A DNA stretch of 64,000 nucleotides, from contig JBFLWM010000026.1 in assembly GCA_040755915.1 (NCBI GenBank), forward strand, positions 80,493 through 144,492, read 5' to 3'. The notes beneath the pieces were generated by a model. That model searched no databases. It saw only the letters and a program-made list of their open reading frames with translations, and was not told the origin of the DNA. The position numbers and the translations under genes are program-made. Shown piece by piece: positions 52,655 through 61,984 of the stretch; within the stretch, counting starts at the first letter, position 1, and each line of letters starts with the position of its first letter. Source of the stretch: Sulfurivermis sp040755915. GTDB lineage: Bacteria > Pseudomonadota > Gammaproteobacteria > Thiohalomonadales > Thiohalomonadaceae.

Positions 52655-53449
52655 ATGAAACTGCAATGGAAGATACTGACCGCCTCCGCCCTGTGCCTGG
52701 CGCTGGCTGTCCCTGTTATGGCCGCCCCCACCGACGTGGTGGCCACGGTCAACGGCCGCAACATCCTGCAAAAGGACGTCGACGGCTACATCCGTGACTT
52801 CAAGCTGACACCGGAGCAGGCGCAGCGCCGCGACCTGATCATCAACGAGCTGGTTTCGCGCGAACTGGTCTATCAGGATGCCCTCAAGCAGAAGCTGGAC
52901 AAGCGTGCCGAGGTGGTCGCCGAGCTGGATCAGGTGCGGGTGAAGATCCTGCTCAACGCCGCCGTGCGTGAGGCCATGCTGGCCAATCCGGTGACCGAAG
53001 AGGAAATGAAGAAGGAATATCAGGCACAGCTGTCCAAGATGCAGCAGCAGGAGTACAAGGCCCGCCATATCCTGGTGAAGACCGAGGACGAGGCCAAGGC
53101 CCTGATTACGGCCCTGGATCGTGGCGCCGACTTCTCCACCCTGGCCAACGAGAAATCCATGGACTCCTCCGCCCAGGATGGCGGTGACCTCGGCTGGTTC
53201 CCCGCCGGCCAGATGGTAGAGCCCTTTGCCAAGGCAGTCAGCAGCATGAAGAAGGGCAGCTACAGCAAGAGCCCGGTACAGACCCAGTTCGGCTGGCACG
53301 TCATTGCACTGGACGACACCCGTCAGGGCCAGGCCCCGGACTATGAGTCCATCAAGCCGCAGCTGCAAAACTTCCTGCAGCAGCGCCATATCGCTGCCTA
53401 TCTCGACAAGCTGCGCAGCGGCGCCAAGGTCGACATCAAAACCAAGTAA
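52655..53449 (+). CDS. Periplasmic parvulin-type peptidyl-prolyl isomerase
   Basis: A 264-residue exported PpiC/SurA-type isomerase. Signal peptide (MKLQWKILTASALCLALAVP, cleavage near AAP, residue 24), an N-terminal SurA-like helical part, and the parvulin domain with 'YKARHILVKTEDEAKALITAL', 'DGGDLGWFPAGQMVEPFAKAV' and 'SPVQTQFGWHVIALDD'. It helps folding of outer-membrane proteins. AAGGA precedes the ATG. Confidence 0.93.
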   Translation: MKLQWKILTASALCLALAVPVMAAPTDVVATVNGRNILQKDVDGYIRDFKLTPEQAQRRDLIINELVSRELVYQDALKQKLDKRAEVVAELDQVRVKILLNAAVREAMLANPVTEEEMKKEYQAQLSKMQQQEYKARHILVKTEDEAKALITALDRGADFSTLANEKSMDSSAQDGGDLGWFPAGQMVEPFAKAVSSMKKGSYSKSPVQTQFGWHVIALDDTRQGQAPDYESIKPQLQNFLQQRHIAAYLDKLRSGAKVDIKTK

Positions 53450-53461
53450 GTTCGCGCAACC

Positions 53462-53487
53462 AGGTCCCGGGCAGCCGCCCGGGACCT
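53462..53487 (+). terminator. Terminator after the parvulin gene
   Basis: An eleven-base stem AGGTCCCGGGC/GCCCGGGACCT with a four-base loop, followed by GGTGTTCTT. The T-run is modest but the stem is strong; it closes the yciB-yciI-bolA-parvulin unit. Confidence 0.7.
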
Positions 53488-53673
53488 GGTGTTCTTCCCC
53501 GCCCCTCCGTAACCAAGCCTGCCGCTGCGACATCCCGAAGCGCCGCTCAAGCATGGACGCTGCCGTGCAGTCCGTGTCCCCCCTCACATTCCGCGCGAAC
53601 TGGCTTACACTATTAAAAAGGCCCGGCCGGAACGTCGGGGTTCACGCCAGCACATCGCTCACGGAGAAAAACA

Positions 53674-54978
53674 ATGCTGAACAGCGTCCGTATCGGCACA
53701 CGCATCCAACTGGGTTCCACTCTGGTACTGATCCTGGCCCTGGCCGTCATCATCCCTGTCGTACTCACCAAGATTAACAGTCTGATAGACGACAACGAGC
53801 AGCGCTCCCTGAATCGCCACTATCGGACCATGATGAACCAGATCGCGGCCGAGGGCCGCGTAGCGGAAACCCTGGCCGTGCTGCTCGCCCAGGTGCCCGA
53901 ATTCCAGCAGGCCATGGTCAACGGACAGCGCGACCGCCTGGGCGAGATGCTGCTGCCGGCTTTCGCCGAACTGAAGAAAAACTATGCCGTGGTACAGATG
54001 CAGTACCACACTCCGCCGGCCACCACGTTCTTCCGTGTGCACAAACCGGAAAAATTCGGTGACGACCTGTCCTCCTTCCGTCACACGGTGGTGCAAACCA
54101 ATGCCGAGCGCAAGCCGGTGGTCGGCCTGGAAAGCGGTGTCGCCGGCCTCGGCATCCGCGGCGTGGTCCCGGTCTTTCATCAGGGCAAGCACATCGGCTC
54201 GGTGGAAACCGGCACCTCCTTCGGCCAGCCGTTCTTCGATCAATTCAAGTCCACCTACGCCGTCGACATCATTTTCCGCCTGCGTCAGCAGGATGGCTCG
54301 TTCAAGACCTTTGCCAGCACCCTCGGCGAAAACGTCAGCCTGTTTGCCGCTGCCGAACTGCAGCAGGCCTTCGACGGCAAGGTCCAGCTGCGCCACATGG
54401 AGCTGAACGGCCAGCCGCTCGCCATCTACGCCAACACCGTACTCGACTACTCCGGCAAACCCATCGGCGTGGTGGAACTGGCCGCCGATCGCAGCCTCTT
54501 CGTCGCCGCCATCAGCGATGCGCGCAACACCACACTGATCATCGGTGTCCTGGCACTGGCCCTCGGCCTGCTGCTGTCCTGGGTCGTGGCGCGCACCATC
54601 ACCCGTCCGCTGTGCCTGACCGTTGCCACGCTGCAGAATATTGCCGAGGGTGAAGGCGACCTGACCCAACGCCTGGATGCCAGCGGCAAGGATGAGCTGG
54701 CGCGCCTGGCTGATGCCTTCAACCGCTTCACGGCCAAGATCCAGCAACTGGTGCAGCAGGTCGCCAGCGCCACCAGCCAACTGCACAACGCGACGGATCG
54801 CATGAACGCAATTACCACCGAAACCGATCGCGGCATTCACGCGCAGCAGTCGGAAACGGATCAGGTGGCCACTGCCATCAACGAAATGGCCGCCACGGTA
54901 CAGGAGGTGGCACGCAGCGCCTCCTCCGCCGCCGAGTCCGCCACCATGGCCGACAGGCAGGCCGAGCATGGACAGCAG
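53674..54978 (+). pseudogene. Methyl-accepting chemotaxis protein, 3' part missing
   Basis: Residues 1-435 look like a normal chemoreceptor: two membrane helices (about 10-32 and 286-306), a dCache_3-type periplasmic sensor ('FRVHKPEKFGDDLSSFRHTV', 'GIRGVVPVFHQGKHIGSVE'), a HAMP domain (about 306-360), then the start of the methylation helices. After 'ADRQAEHGQQ' the frame enters antisense sequence of the neighbouring diguanylate cyclase and ends in junk (to 55,095). The signalling tip that binds CheA/CheW and the return helix are absent, so it cannot signal normally. Either a deletion or an assembly join. Confidence 0.85.
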
Positions 54979-55867
54979 AACGAATCCGCTCGGCAATATC
55001 CAGAGCCTGTTCTGCGCCGGTCTGCACCAGCAGGGCGGAAAACTCCTCGCCGCCATAACGCCCCAGGGCATCGGACAGGCGCAGTTGCGCCTTGATGCGT
55101 GCAGCCACCTCCTGCAGAACACGGTCCCCCACCTGATGACCATGGGTGTCGTTGACCTTCTTGAAGTGATCGACGTCGAGGAACAGACAGGCCAGCGGCT
55201 GACCGGTGCGCTGCACCCGCTCCACCTCCTCGGCCAGCCGCCGATCGAAATAGCGCCGATTGTGCACTCCGGTGAGGGCATCGGTCAGGCCGATATGCTT
55301 GAGCCGTTCGTGATTGATGGCATTTTCCAGACCGATGGCCACGACCGCTCCCAGGCGCTCGAGAAAATCGGTGGCACTGCCGGGAATGAAGCGCCCTTCC
55401 TCGCGACTGCCGAGATTAAGGCAACCGATGAGGCGGCGCTGGCGCAGCAGCGGCAGGACGGCCACACTGGCGGGGGGTGGCCCGAGATGGAACAAACTTG
55501 AGTGCAAGTCGGTGCGATAGCTGCCCAGCTTGGGCAACTGGGCGGAACCGAAGAATTCAGCCAGTTCGGAGGCCGTGTCCAGGAAACGCAGTTCGGGAAA
55601 ACCGTCACTGCACCCCAGGTCGGCCAGCAGGCGCTGCACTTCGTATTCGGGGTCAACCAAGGTCAGCGTCACACTCTCCAGGCCGAACACCTGGCGATGG
55701 CCGACCAGCACGTGACGCAACAGGTCCACCAGGCCGTTGGCGCTGAGCAGGCGCAGTTCCTGCTCGTGAAAACGCCGCATCCGTTCTTCATTGTGCCGCG
55801 CGTTGGCCATCACCGCGGTCAGGCGGCGGCGCAAATCCTTGTTTTCACTGTGCAAATCCGAGCTCAT
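54965..55867 (-). pseudogene. DUF484-GGDEF diguanylate cyclase, 3' part missing
   Basis: Residues 1-160 form a DUF484/GAF-like sensor with an N-terminal coiled coil (ENKDLRRRLTAVMANARHNEERM). The GGDEF domain follows with 'DALTGVHNRRYFDRRLAEEV', 'DVDHFKKVNDTHGHQVGD', an I-site RLSD and 'YGGEEFSALL'. At 'AERIRSAVHA' (residue 301) it runs into antisense of the chemoreceptor and ends in an Arg/Pro-rich tail. The last strand and helices of GGDEF (SIGVA, ALYRAKxxGRNRV) are missing, so activity is doubtful. Confidence 0.85.
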
Positions 55868-56092
55868 GACAACATCCGGTGTCGGTGGATTCCGTCTTTT
55901 ACGCTACACCACCTGCAAAGAACGTGAAGAACTCGACAGAATTTGTCCGCCCCACCCCGTAGGAGCCCACTCTGTGGGCGAATTCAGCGCCAAACCTCGG
56001 CAACCCTTCGCCGAGAGGACTCGGCTCCTACAACACACAGAACACCGTCTCTGCAGCAGCCCACTCTGTGGGCGAAGACAGCGTATCCTACG
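55868..56092. repeat. REP-like palindromic repeats upstream of the TRAP permease stop
   Basis: Three copies of a 'GTAGGAGCC-CACTCTGTGGGCG'-like element: 55,959-55,980, an inverted partner CGCCGAGAGGACTCGGCTCCTA (56,009-56,031), and 56,055-56,092. Each has GTAGGA or its complement TCCTAC at the outer end and an inner GC-rich palindrome. They are the REP (extragenic palindrome) type found scattered in pseudomonad-like genomes. The last copy supplies the TAG stop of the dctM gene (56,088-56,090). Confidence 0.7.
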
Positions 56093-57374
56093 ACCCGGCC
56101 CGTCCCGGCAGATACAGGCTCAGCGAAGGCCAATAGGTGATGATCAGTACCGTCAGCAGCAGGATGAAGAAGAACGGCAGGGTGGCATGATAAATCTGCA
56201 TCACCGGCACCCGGAAACGGTAGCTGGCGATGAACAGGTTCATGCCCACCGGAGGGGTGAAGTAACCCAGCTGCATGTTGGCAAGGAAGATGATGCCGAG
56301 ATGGAGCGGATTGATGCCATAGCCGAGGGCAATGGGCAACAGCAACGGCACCATGATTACCAGGGCGGAAAAGATATCCAGCATCATGCCCAGAATCAGC
56401 AGGAACACGTTGAGCAGCATCAGGAAGGTCAGCGGATCCTTGATGTGTTCGCGGATGGCATCGAACAGCCGGGTGGGCACCTCGGCATCGATCAGGTAAT
56501 TGGTCGATGCCAGCGAGACGCCGAGGATCACCAGGATGCCGCCCACCAGCACCATCGATTCTCGGATGATGCGCGGCAGATCGCTGTATCTGACCTCGCG
56601 ATGGATCATCACCTCGACCACCAGCACATACAGCGCCGTCACCGCCGCCGCCTCGGATACGGCGAAATAGCCGCTGTAGATGCCGCCCAGCACAATAAAC
56701 GGCAGAGGCAGTTCCCACATCGCCTCGCGCAGCGCCTTGCCGATCTTGGTGCCGGCAAAGCCATGCAGCGGCTGCCCGCGGTTGACCCACATGCTCCAGG
56801 CGGACAGCGCCGCAACCATCAGCAGCCCCGGCAGTATGCCGGCCAGGAACAGGTCGTCGATGGTAATGGAACCGCCGACACCCAGTTGCTGCGCGATGAC
56901 GCCATAGAGAATCAGCGGCAGTGAAGGCGCAAACAGCAGGCCCAGACTCCCGGAGGTGGTGATCAGACCGAGACTGAAACGGTGGTTGTAACCCGCCTGT
57001 GCCAGGGCAGGATACAACAGGGCTCCCAGGGCAACGATGGTGACGCCGGAGGCGCCGGTAAAGGCCGTAAAGATGGCACAGGCCACCAGCGAGACTACCG
57101 CCAGGCCACCGGGCATCCAGCCCAGCAGTGCACCGGTCAGATGGACCAGGCGGCGTGGCGCATTGCTCTCGCTGAGCAGATATCCGGAGAAGGTGAACAA
57201 CGGAATGGCCAGCAGGATCGGCATTTCGGCCAGGCGGTAGAACTCGATCAATACCACCGAGAGATCGATGTCCGAGGACTGAAAACCGATCAGGGCGCTG
57301 GCGGCAATGACGGCAAACAGCGGCGCACCGAGCAGCGCCAGACCGAGCAACAGCAGTGTAATGGCGGCGCTCAT
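56088..57374 (-). CDS. TRAP transporter large permease (DctM)
   Basis: A 428-residue permease with about twelve membrane helices. 'LIALLALGAPLFAVI'-type start ('LLLGLALLGAPLFAVIAA'), 'TGASGVTIVALGALLYPAL' and 'FLANMQLGYFTPPVGMNLF' are characteristic of DctM/YiaN. With DctQ and DctP it takes up an organic acid or similar solute using a sodium gradient. Overlaps dctQ by four bases (ATGA at 57,371-57,374). Its stop codon falls within a REP-like element. Confidence 0.93.
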   Translation of the reverse strand: MSAAITLLLLGLALLGAPLFAVIAASALIGFQSSDIDLSVVLIEFYRLAEMPILLAIPLFTFSGYLLSESNAPRRLVHLTGALLGWMPGGLAVVSLVACAIFTAFTGASGVTIVALGALLYPALAQAGYNHRFSLGLITTSGSLGLLFAPSLPLILYGVIAQQLGVGGSITIDDLFLAGILPGLLMVAALSAWSMWVNRGQPLHGFAGTKIGKALREAMWELPLPFIVLGGIYSGYFAVSEAAAVTALYVLVVEVMIHREVRYSDLPRIIRESMVLVGGILVILGVSLASTNYLIDAEVPTRLFDAIREHIKDPLTFLMLLNVFLLILGMMLDIFSALVIMVPLLLPIALGYGINPLHLGIIFLANMQLGYFTPPVGMNLFIASYRFRVPVMQIYHATLPFFFILLLTVLIITYWPSLSLYLPGRAGS

Positions 57375-57880
57375 GCCGGCTCCGGTGCGGGCCAGACGGT
57401 AACGACGAAGAAGCGCAAGGCCATTACGCCAAAACCAAGGGGGATGATCAGCTCACAACACCAGGCCGGCATGCCGGCAAACACCAGCGTCCCTGCCTCG
57501 TACTCCATCGCGACAAAACGCGCACCATGCCATGCCAGCACGGCACAGACGCCGCTGGCAAACAGCCCGGTCAGCCACTGGCTGATGCGCTTGAGGCGTG
57601 GCGACAGGAAACGCGACAGCACATCTACGGTAATGTGATTATTGTGGCGGGTCGCCGCCATCGCTCCCAGCAGGCCAACCCACAAGACCATCACGCGAAG
57701 CAGGGGATCGGCCCAGACGACACCGACACCCCAAAAATTGCGCAGCAGGATCTGCCCGGCAGCGAGCAGGATCATCGCCAATACCAGCACCACGACGAGC
57801 ACGTCCTCAACCAGGCGGACGCCGTGGGCTACGCGATCCAGATTATCCCTCAACCGCATCTTGCGACTACCAAATCTCAT
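57371..57880 (-). CDS. TRAP transporter small permease (DctQ)
   Basis: A 169-residue protein with four membrane helices, of the DctQ family ('RLVEDVLVVVLVLAMILLAAGQILLRNFWG', 'HNNHITVDVLSRFLSPR'). It stabilises the large permease. The start at 57,880 or at the second Met (57,859) are both possible. It is the third gene of the tatT-dctP-dctQ-dctM operon, separated from dctP by a REP-like palindrome. Confidence 0.9.
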   Translation of the reverse strand: MRFGSRKMRLRDNLDRVAHGVRLVEDVLVVVLVLAMILLAAGQILLRNFWGVGVVWADPLLRVMVLWVGLLGAMAATRHNNHITVDVLSRFLSPRLKRISQWLTGLFASGVCAVLAWHGARFVAMEYEAGTLVFAGMPAWCCELIIPLGFGVMALRFFVVTVWPAPEPA

Positions 57881-57898
57881 ATTCTGATATCACGCCCC

Positions 57899-57970
57899 GT
57901 AGGAGCGAATCGTATTCGCGACCTCGTTGCCTTGCCCCGATAACAATCGCGGATACGATCCGCTCCTACG
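57899..57970. repeat. REP-like inverted repeat between dctP and dctQ
   Basis: CGTAGGAGCGAATCGTATTCGCG (57,899-57,920) and its partial complement CGCGGATACGATCCGCTCCTACG (57,948-57,970) form a large imperfect inverted repeat with GTAGGAGCG ends. It belongs to the same family as the copies at 55.96-56.09 kb. In transcripts it could act as an attenuator or protect the 3' end of dctP mRNA. Confidence 0.7.
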
Positions 57971-57975
57971 AAATG

Positions 57976-58980
57976 TCAGCGCCCGGCCGCACCTGCCCGG
58001 GAATCACCAAGATGCTTTTGCAACACCCCGAGCATCTCGGCACTGAACACCTGTTTTTCGGTCAACCGGCGCGTGGTTTCATCCACCACATCATGCCAAC
58101 CATCGCCCTGCTTGAGCGGCACGAAACCGATGCCCTGTTGCAGCAGCACCTCACGGGCACGTACCTCATCCTTTCGGCTCTGGAGATTGAGCTGGGCCAA
58201 CACCTTGCCGAACACCTCGCGCACCACAGCCTGATCCGGCGGCTGCAGCTGGTTGAAGGCCTTGGCCGACACCACCAGCGTGCCGTAAATGTAAATAAGG
58301 GGCGTATCGGTAAGATGCTTTACCCGCGTATGCCACTGCAGCGCGATGGCTCCGACCGCCGAGGCAGCCACGGTGTCGATCAGTCCGGTCTGCAACCCGG
58401 TCAGCACGTCCGTCAGCGGCAATGACACAGGATGTATGCCCACCGATTGAAACGCCGTATGGCTGATGACATCGCCTTCCGGCACCCACACCTTTAGCGG
58501 CTTGAGGTCATCCAGCTTTTCCACCGGCTGATTGGACATCAGATAGGCAAAACCACCTTCACTGATACCAAAGCCGACAAATCCCTGCGTTTCCAGTCCC
58601 TGCATCAGCAGCGGATCCATGCGGGTGCGGACATAATCCACTTCGGCCAGGGAGTTGAAGATAAACGGCAGGCTGTAGATCTGGGCATCGGGATAGATTT
58701 CCGCCAGCCCACCGCCGGTAATGGCACCGCCGTGCAGCTGGCCAATGCGGATCTTGCGCAGCACGCTCTTGTCGTTGCCCATCACACCGCCGGGGTAGAA
58801 ACGGAACTCCACCCGCCCGGCCGTGCGCTGCTTGATCTCATCAGCGCCCTTGCGGAACGCCTCCATCCAGCTGGTGCCATCCGGGGCCGCAGTGGCTATC
58901 TTCAGCGTCGCTGCGGTCGCGTGCAACGGCAACAAAAGGGCAAGCCCGCATAAAATACGCCTGAGAGTCATCAACCTCAT
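57976..58980 (-). CDS. TRAP transporter substrate-binding protein (DctP)
   Basis: A 334-residue periplasmic receptor. Signal peptide MMRLMTLRRILCGLALLLPL (cleavage near TAA/TLK), then the DctP fold with 'LKIATAAPDGTSWMEAFRKGADEI', 'GRVEFRFYPGGVMG' and 'KVWVPEGDVISHTAFQSVG'. The ligand-binding Arg of 'RVEFRFYPGG' is present. GGAG seven bases before the second ATG (58,980) decides the start; 58,983 is possible. The TatT gene stops just upstream. Confidence 0.9.
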   Translation of the reverse strand: MRLMTLRRILCGLALLLPLHATAATLKIATAAPDGTSWMEAFRKGADEIKQRTAGRVEFRFYPGGVMGNDKSVLRKIRIGQLHGGAITGGGLAEIYPDAQIYSLPFIFNSLAEVDYVRTRMDPLLMQGLETQGFVGFGISEGGFAYLMSNQPVEKLDDLKPLKVWVPEGDVISHTAFQSVGIHPVSLPLTDVLTGLQTGLIDTVAASAVGAIALQWHTRVKHLTDTPLIYIYGTLVVSAKAFNQLQPPDQAVVREVFGKVLAQLNLQSRKDEVRAREVLLQQGIGFVPLKQGDGWHDVVDETTRRLTEKQVFSAEMLGVLQKHLGDSRAGAAGR

Positions 58981-58984
58981 CATT

Positions 58985-59863
58985 TCACTCCATGAAATAC
59001 TCGGCAGAGGTCGCCAGAAGCTTCCTGGCCTCCTGTTTTGCCAGCACATTGCTGAGCACCAGCCCGGGGACGCGTGTCTCGGTGGTAACCACCTCGTGTA
59101 ACAAGCGGTCATGCAACTCACGGTCGAAAACCATGCGCGCGTAACGGCGCGCGAACTCCACCTTGGCCATCAAATCCTTGCCCTGTGACACGGCAATGGC
59201 CTTCTCGAAAAAGCCGCGCCCCACCTCCGGCCTGCCGCCAACCGACGGCGGCACCAACGTGTTAAGGACAGCGAGATAAAGCTGTGCCCGACCATTGTCG
59301 TATTCCGGATCCATGGCAACCACACGGCGCATCACAGCCTCGACCTTGGGAAGATCCGCGATCGCCGCCCAGTCGGAGCTGTCCGCCTGAATCCGGCCGG
59401 CCCAGGCACTGCCATAGACATACAACGCATCAAGCCCCTCTACCTGCACCTCATGCAAGGATGGAACAAACTGATCATAGGGAGCTGATTCGACCTTGCA
59501 GACCTGCGGATAATCCGCACACAAACCACGCCGGGCATAGTCCCGCGCCTTCTTGGCCATACGCAGGGCGCGTTCCCTGTCGTCCACAAACACCGCGGCA
59601 TAAGCACCATACAAACGCGCACCTGCCAGCAACATGTTCTTGTCCTGGGGGTCGTCGGCTATCAGCCCATCGATGAGCAGGAGATAGGCCGGTGCACCGG
59701 CACGCACCGTCTCGGGGTCGTCCTGATTCAGGATTGCGCTGGACAGTGTGGCCCCCATCCGTTGCGTTACCATGCCGGCACAACCGGCCAGAAGCATGAC
59801 CATGCCGACCGTTCCGACCCACCGCATGAAGCCGGTTTGTATCAATGACATTCTGGTGGCCAT
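58985..59863 (-). CDS. TRAP-associated TatT-type TPR lipoprotein
   Basis: A 292-residue lipoprotein: signal sequence with lipobox LLAGC (Cys 28), then helical TPR-like repeats ('YLLLIDGLIADDPQDKNMLLAGARLYGAYAAVF', 'ALRMAKKARDYARRGLC'). It resembles TatT (Treponema TP0956), part of TPAT systems where a TPR trimer partners with DctP on the outer face of the inner membrane. Placement directly upstream of dctP supports this. Start codon is uncertain; residue 5 or 13 may be the true Met. Confidence 0.82.
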   Translation of the reverse strand: MATRMSLIQTGFMRWVGTVGMVMLLAGCAGMVTQRMGATLSSAILNQDDPETVRAGAPAYLLLIDGLIADDPQDKNMLLAGARLYGAYAAVFVDDRERALRMAKKARDYARRGLCADYPQVCKVESAPYDQFVPSLHEVQVEGLDALYVYGSAWAGRIQADSSDWAAIADLPKVEAVMRRVVAMDPEYDNGRAQLYLAVLNTLVPPSVGGRPEVGRGFFEKAIAVSQGKDLMAKVEFARRYARMVFDRELHDRLLHEVVTTETRVPGLVLSNVLAKQEARKLLATSAEYFME

Positions 59864-59987
59864 ATGGAACCCGTCACTTGAACATTATCAGACAATATTT
59901 CTTTATAGAACATGGCGTTACAAAACCGCACCCCAAAGCTCGATACGCCCTGCGCTGGAAATATTACTCCATCAGGGTAGCCGGGTG
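59864..59987. other. Gap with likely TRAP operon promoter
   Basis: A 124-base AT-richer stretch before tatT. A minus-strand TGTTCT and GATAAT with 17 bases between them is a weak promoter candidate (about 59,880-59,910). No terminator is obvious for the CapD-like gene that ends at 59,988. Confidence 0.35.
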
Positions 59988-61883
59988 TTAATCCGCACCA
60001 TCGGTGCATGACAGAAACTGCTTCCGGCCTTGCTGCGGCTGCACAGCCCCGGAGAACTCGGGCACGATAAGCTTCATGGAACACAGCAGCTTCTCCAGCT
60101 CATAGCTGGAGCACGCGTGAGACAGCTGCGCCAGATAGTTACTCAGGTCCTCGGCCTGAATACCCCTGGCCTCGGCCAGAAGAATTTTTGGGTGTCGCGT
60201 GCCGACCAGATTTTCCTGGGTGTGAAACAACTCCTCGAACAGCTTCTCGCCGGGGCGAAGCCCGATGTACCTGATTTCAATATCGCGCCCGGGCTCTCTC
60301 CCGGAGAGGCGGATCATCTGCTCGGCAAGATCCACGATACGAATGGGTTCTCCCATATCAAGCACATAGATCTCTCCACCGTTCCCCATGGCTGCAGCCT
60401 GCAGAATGAGACTGACCGCCTCCGGGATGGTCATGAAATAGCGCGTGATCTCGGGATGGGTGACCGTTACCGGACCTCCCGCCTCTATCTGCTGACGGAA
60501 CAATGGCACCACGGAACCGGCCGAGTCGAGGACATTGCCGAAACGGGTAGTGATGAAAGAGGTATCGCCCCGCTGATCCAGGGATTGGCAATAGATCTCA
60601 GCGACTCGCTTGGTCACCCCCATCACACTTGATGGATTCACCGCCTTGTCAGTCGAGACAAGAACGAATTTCTCACAGCCAAACTCCAGTGCAAGATCCG
60701 CAACATTTTTTGTGCCGTGGACGTTTGTCTTGACGCCCTCGAACACATTGTCCTCCACAAGAGGAACATGCTTGTATGCAGCCGCATGCAATACCACCTG
60801 TGGCCTGGACAACTCGAACACCCGACGTATCGCCGAGGCGTCACGCACATCCCCCAGCAGCGCCACACAGGCATGGCCTGGATGAGCGGTCTGCATTTCC
60901 TGACTGATGCGATACAAATTGAACTCGCCATTATCAAGCATCAGCAATTGCGCCGGTCCGCACTTCATTACCTGACGACATAACTCACTACCTATCGAGC
61001 CGCCTGCACCGGTAACAAGAACCCGTTTCCCCCCCAGAAAGCCGGCAACCTCGTGGATATTCAGATCAATCGGCGCGCGACCAAGAATGTCCTCAATTTG
61101 CACCTTGCGCAATCGAGACACATCGACGCGGCCGTCAGCCAGCTCGGAGATTGATGGCAACGTCACGCAGGAGACACCGCCATCGGCACAAACATCAACG
61201 ATTCGACGCATGACATCGGCCGGAGCGGACGGCATCGCAATCAGCACGACATCGACGGCGAGTTCCGCCAATTTTTCACGCAACTCGTTGACATGACCAA
61301 TGACTCTCACGCCATATATATCGAGACCCTGCTTGCCAATATCATCGTCAATGATTCCTACCGGGCTGTATTTGGCATCATTGATGAGGTCTCGAACGAG
61401 CATCTCACCGGCGCGCCCCGCCCCAACGACCAACGCCCGCTTTCCTGCCTTGTTCAATACGAAAAATTTTCTATCCTTGAACCACCGGTAAAGCAACCGC
61501 GGCCCGGTAAGAAAGGCGACGAGAAATATTGGATATAACAACAATACAGTTCGTGGCACATCCTCCAGACGGGTTGCCAGAAAGAGCACCACAAAGGTTA
61601 CAGCCGCGCCGACGGATACCGCCTGTATTATGCGGACCAGGTCCGGAAGCGAGGCAAAACGCCACATCCCCCGATATAGACCGAAAATATAAAAAACCGC
61701 CCCCTGGATCGCCATCGACACCGCTGCCACAGACCAGTACCCGTCATAGATTGGCCACGGTACCGTCTCGAAGTTAAAGCGTGCCCAGTATGCAAGCCAC
61801 AGCGCCAATGGCACGCACATCAGGTCATGGGCATACGCTGCCCAGCGGTTTCTCAATAAAGAAAGCGGCTTGCGATAAAACAT
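59988..61883 (-). CDS. CapD/WbpM-like nucleoside-diphosphate-sugar dehydratase
   Basis: A 631-residue membrane protein: four N-terminal helices (about 15-145), a first Rossmann domain ('ALVVGAGRAGEMLVRDL'), and a C-terminal SDR domain with 'VLVTGAGGSIGSELCRQ', 'STDKAVNPSSVMGVTKRVAE' (Tyr replaced by Met, as in WbpM/CapD/PseB) and 'RPGEKLFEEL'. It forms 4-keto-6-deoxy sugars from UDP-GlcNAc for O-antigen or capsule. The start chosen at 61,883 (GGGA upstream) avoids an unlikely 28-residue leader. Confidence 0.9.
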   Translation of the reverse strand: MFYRKPLSLLRNRWAAYAHDLMCVPLALWLAYWARFNFETVPWPIYDGYWSVAAVSMAIQGAVFYIFGLYRGMWRFASLPDLVRIIQAVSVGAAVTFVVLFLATRLEDVPRTVLLLYPIFLVAFLTGPRLLYRWFKDRKFFVLNKAGKRALVVGAGRAGEMLVRDLINDAKYSPVGIIDDDIGKQGLDIYGVRVIGHVNELREKLAELAVDVVLIAMPSAPADVMRRIVDVCADGGVSCVTLPSISELADGRVDVSRLRKVQIEDILGRAPIDLNIHEVAGFLGGKRVLVTGAGGSIGSELCRQVMKCGPAQLLMLDNGEFNLYRISQEMQTAHPGHACVALLGDVRDASAIRRVFELSRPQVVLHAAAYKHVPLVEDNVFEGVKTNVHGTKNVADLALEFGCEKFVLVSTDKAVNPSSVMGVTKRVAEIYCQSLDQRGDTSFITTRFGNVLDSAGSVVPLFRQQIEAGGPVTVTHPEITRYFMTIPEAVSLILQAAAMGNGGEIYVLDMGEPIRIVDLAEQMIRLSGREPGRDIEIRYIGLRPGEKLFEELFHTQENLVGTRHPKILLAEARGIQAEDLSNYLAQLSHACSSYELEKLLCSMKLIVPEFSGAVQPQQGRKQFLSCTDGAD

Positions 61884-61984
61884 CGAAATCATTCCCGGAA
61901 CGTTGCACCCATAACATGAACACCGTTCTGACCCGGGGTGCCGGCCGACAATGCGCAGCCGACGCACCGAAATACAGATTGCCT

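Noticed and set aside
53659..55281. Long minus-strand frame covering the chemoreceptor gene
   Set aside because: It joins the real GGDEF coding only by being in an alternate frame; most of it is antisense of the receptor, with no family features.
55950..57975. Possible CRISPR array
   Set aside because: The repeats are palindromic, irregularly spaced and only a few copies, without uniform spacers or cas genes.
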